DNA from: Natrinema soli
Lineage (GTDB): Archaea > Halobacteriota > Halobacteria > Halobacteriales > Natrialbaceae
Assembly (NCBI RefSeq): GCF_028618695.1
Contig: NZ_JAQIVI010000242.1
Span: 1 to 7,583 of the forward strand
Direction of reading: 5' to 3'
Length of the DNA stretch: 7,583 nt
Below, one piece after another: positions 6,038 through 7,583 of this stretch. The notes below the pieces were generated by a model. It searched no databases, was not told where the DNA came from, and was given only the letters and a program-made list of their open reading frames with translations. Positions within the stretch are counted from its first letter, which is position 1. Each line of letters starts with the position of its first letter. The position numbers were made by a program, and so were the translations under genes.

Positions 6038-6365
6038 GACCGCCCACGGCGCGCTCGAGTCTCGATTCCGGGAACGCGTAGGAGTCGACGCCGTGTCGAC
6101 CCAACTGCTGGAGTGCGAGCGACAATCCGCCGGTGTAGCGGGGAAATTCGTTCCGCAGTTCGTCGCGAAAGACCACAACGACGACTCGGTCGTCGGCCGG
6201 ATACGCCGAGTTCGTGTCCGCGACGGTCCCGCCGGGGACGCGCCACTCGTCGGCGACGGCTCCGGGGATTTTGACGACGACCGCACGGTCGCTCGAGTCG
6301 TCGTCGCCGTCGACGACGACGTCACCGAGCCCCATCGGGTTGCGCTCCGAATTACTTTCACCCAT
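5901..6365 (-). CDS. Small conserved-type haloarchaeal protein of unknown function with antisense C-terminal extension
   Basis: The open frame from ATG 6365 encodes 154 residues. Residues 20-105 look like a real acidic haloarchaeal protein: a DGDDDSSDRAVVVKIPGAVADEWRV segment, YPADDRVVVVVFRDEL (55-70), and a C-terminal YAFPESRLERA. I recall similar short haloarchaeal hypothetical proteins ending soon after this motif, but cannot name a family. After P110 the frame meets the stop codon of the stress-protein gene and continues antisense to it for another 44 residues, 18 of them Arg, before TGA at 5901. That tail does not look selected for protein. The start could instead be the second Met (6335, MGLGDVVVDG). 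No stop occurs soon after residue 110 in any of the three minus frames. Confidence 0.55.
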   Translation of the reverse strand: MGESNSERNPMGLGDVVVDGDDDSSDRAVVVKIPGAVADEWRVPGGTVADTNSAYPADDRVVVVVFRDELRNEFPRYTGGLSLALQQLGRHGVDSYAFPESRLERAVGGPTRCRFPRRPGTRSSRRRRGRGPVPLRSRGARSRRRWSGVDLPRR

Positions 6366-6395
6366 CCGATATTGAACCAAGATACTTCTATGGCA

Positions 6396-6402
6396 TAATT
6401 TA
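6396..6402 (-). promoter_or_regulatory. Candidate box A for the small conserved-type gene
   Basis: TAAATTA on the minus strand, in the context CAATAAATTATG, lies about 31-37 bp upstream of the ATG at 6365, within a conspicuously AT-rich patch (about 6350-6410). It predicts a short leader. The exact box is uncertain because the whole patch is AT-rich. Confidence 0.35.
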
Positions 6403-7068
6403 TTGGGATTCCGGCGCGGGTTCGTGACCATCTCCCGAAGGCGGTCTCGAGCACTCATTCGAAGCGATTTCACTGCCGGCAGCCCATCGGGAGCGGACAG
6501 CGAACGAGGATCGCGACGGGCGGAGAACCGGCGCTGCACCCGCTTCGCTCGCGACGCTTGTGGTCTACTGCTCGTTCACAGTGACCGCTGGCTACGAGAG
6601 TGCTTCTCGAGGTACCAACACACGTGGGGAGTATCGTTTTGTAAATGACTCTCGGATACAGAGACGCGGTAGGTGATCATCGTTCAGATGATCCACGCCG
6701 CCATACCACTTCTGTCCCACGGACACCGCTGACGAGTACTGACAGCGAGTGTCTACGTCATAGCCAACGCAACGCCGGCGAAGCCGTGCACCAACCGGCA
6801 GCAGGGCCGCCTGATCGGTGTCACACGTTCCAAGGATCCGTCAACGACGAGACTGTCGGTCCCGAAGAGTGTGACAACTGGACGCCGACCACCGTGTCGA
6901 TCACGATGTCGGCCGGTCGATACAGCTGAACCCTCCACGGAACGGGGGAAACCCGTCGGTAGCGAAACTCAAACGCTGCCACCTGCGTTCTGACCGCGGA
7001 GAGAACGAACCGTCGATCCGTGTCGTCGACGTTCTTCGAACATCGAAAACTACTGATATCCGCCGTGA

Positions 7069-7081
7069 GGGGCTTTGAACC
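7069..7081 (-). repeat. T-arm-like motif downstream of the tRNA-Thr gene
   Basis: GGGGCTTTGAACC (plus strand, 7069-7081) matches GGGGATTTGAACC inside the T-arm of the adjacent tRNA (7101-7113) at 12 of 13 positions, with a 32-bp offset. On the tRNA strand it reads GGTTCAAAGCCCC. It could be the remnant of another tRNA 3' end or of an attachment site left by an integrated element. The surrounding bases do not fold into a full tRNA. Confidence 0.35.
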
Positions 7082-7091
7082 TGCGCACGGA

Positions 7092-7165
7092 AGCCAGGGC
7101 GGGGATTTGAACCCCGGGAGTCTCGATTACAAGTCGAGTGCATGAACCGCCCATGCTCCCCTGGC
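7092..7165 (-). tRNA. tRNA-Thr (anticodon UGU), core irregular
   Basis: The 74-nt minus-strand gene folds as a cloverleaf. The acceptor arms are GCCAGGG/CCCTGGC with discriminator U. The D-stem is GCAT/ATGC with loop GGGCGGTTC. The anticodon arm is CTCGA/TCGAG around CTTGTAA, with anticodon TGT at 7131-7129. The variable loop is ACTCC, and the T-arm is CGGGG/CCCCG around TTCAAAT. The U73 discriminator fits haloarchaeal tRNA-Thr. No CCA is encoded and there is no intron. Odd features: G replaces the nearly invariant U8, G replaces A14 and C replaces A21, so the usual U8-A14 tertiary pair is missing. It begins only 12 nt after the stop of the GNAT gene, so it may be co-transcribed with it. The leader CCTGC and trailer GCAGG can pair. 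Confidence 0.85.
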
Positions 7166-7177
7166 GCAGGCCGTTGG

Positions 7178-7583
7178 TTAGCCGTCCTCCTTTGAATGTG
7201 TATCGTTTTCGTCCCGTTCCTCGAGCGCGCGCGACATCGTGACCCGAAACTCGTCGTACCCCTCGCGACGGTAAAAGCGGCGAGCGGCCTCGTTGTCCGC
7301 CATCACCTCGAGTAACAGTTCGTCCGCACCCCGCTCGGCGATCGACTCCTCGGCCGCCTCGAGCAACGCGGTGCCGATCCCGCGACCGCGGACGGTCGGC
7401 TCGACGTAGATGTTCGAGAGCATGCCGCGGGTGCTGTCGAGTTCGAGGGTGCCGTGTTCGATCGAGACCGACGCGAAGCCGACGATATCGCCCTCGAGGC
7501 GGGCGACGAGCAGCCCGTCGGCGACCTGATAGGCCCCGAGCGTCTCGTGCATCGTCTCGCGGTTCGCGTCGGCGCGGACGGCC
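7178..7583 (-). CDS. GNAT-family N-acetyltransferase (5' end outside window)
   Basis: The frame is open to the right edge; about 134 codons are visible and the true start is beyond it. An internal ATG at 7552 would give 124 residues, but in-frame residues AVRADANRET precede it, and GNAT proteins usually have 30-50 residues before this point. LLVARLEGDIVGFASV is strand beta-2/3. LSNIYVEPTVRGRGIGTALLEAAEE is motif A with the acetyl-CoA pyrophosphate-binding R-x-x-G-x-G/A (RGRGIG). ELLLEVMADNEAARRFYRREGYDEF is motif B with the usual N-x-x-A-x-x-F-Y-x-x-x-G-F/Y pattern. It transfers an acetyl group from acetyl-CoA to an amine; the substrate cannot be told from sequence. The acidic C-terminus (ERDENDTHSKEDG) is typical of halophiles. 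The tRNA-Thr follows by 12 nt. Confidence 0.88.
   Translation of the reverse strand, partial: AVRADANRETMHETLGAYQVADGLLVARLEGDIVGFASVSIEHGTLELDSTRGMLSNIYVEPTVRGRGIGTALLEAAEESIAERGADELLLEVMADNEAARRFYRREGYDEFRVTMSRALEERDENDTHSKEDG

Larger units (their letters stand above)
6366..7091. other. Gene-poor stretch of about 725 bp upstream of the small gene and beside the tRNA
   Basis: The first 50 bp or so are the AT-rich promoter of the small minus-strand gene. Beyond that, open frames of 60-95 codons occur on both strands (plus 6403-6648, plus 6645-6929, minus 6753-6938). Their codon use lacks the strong G/C third-position bias of the neighbours and their translations show no domain I recognise. 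A small hairpin ACGGG-GGAAA-CCCGT lies at 6942-6956. At 7069-7081 there is a T-arm-like motif (separate entry). No rRNA, RNase P RNA or SRP RNA signature was seen. Position beside a tRNA makes a decayed integrated element a fair explanation, but no integrase or transposase sequence is recognisable. Confidence 0.45.

Noticed and set aside
6645..6929. Plus-strand 94-codon open frame with several Cys and His residues
   Set aside because: Cys and His spacing does not form a clear zinc-binding pattern, codon use is unlike the neighbouring genes, and no family is recognised; it could be a decayed gene.
1..7583. CRISPR array, insertion sequence, toxin-antitoxin or defence island
   Set aside because: No regularly spaced repeats, transposase or integrase motifs, or defence-family domains were seen; the genes are ordinary metabolic and stress genes.

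Overview
The window looks like chromosomal DNA of a halophilic archaeon (class Halobacteria). The support is high G+C, strongly acidic predicted proteins, frequent CTCGAG hexamers, and mostly leaderless genes with a TATA-like box about 22-35 bp before the start codon. The haloarchaeal protein types (DUF6159-like membrane protein, universal stress protein with a C-terminal domain) agree. CTCGAG abundance fits Natrialbales such as Natrinema or Haloterrigena, but the genus is a guess.

Layout, left to right. (1) The tail of a plus-strand membrane protein overlaps, tail to tail, a minus-strand catechol-O-methyltransferase-like enzyme. (2) A plus-strand dCTP deaminase/dUTPase-fold protein is divergent from the methyltransferase and is followed by a 332-bp stretch without a supported gene. 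(3) A minus-strand two-gene operon encodes an AMP-forming acyl-CoA synthetase and then a crotonase-family enzyme. The two are joined by a TAATG stop/start overlap with a strong Shine-Dalgarno sequence. The ligase would activate a carboxylic acid to its CoA thioester and the crotonase would act on the enoyl-CoA downstream. An inverted repeat just inside the ligase promoter is a candidate operator. (4) A six-helix DUF6159-like membrane protein (minus) and a UspA-type stress protein (plus) diverge from a shared 133-bp promoter region. (5) A small minus-strand conserved-type protein runs antisense into the 3' end of the stress-protein gene. (6) About 725 bp without a convincing gene leads to a minus-strand tRNA-Thr(UGU). 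The tRNA sits 12 nt downstream of a GNAT acetyltransferase that continues past the right edge.

Most of this is ordinary chromosomal housekeeping and catabolic content. I see no CRISPR array, complete mobile element or multi-gene defence system. The points that deserve a second look are a 51-bp in-frame double-hairpin segment inside the acyl-CoA synthetase, a tRNA-Thr with an irregular core beside a second T-arm-like motif, a crotonase with a PaaG-like rather than hydratase-like active site, and an antisense C-terminal extension on the small gene next to the stress protein.
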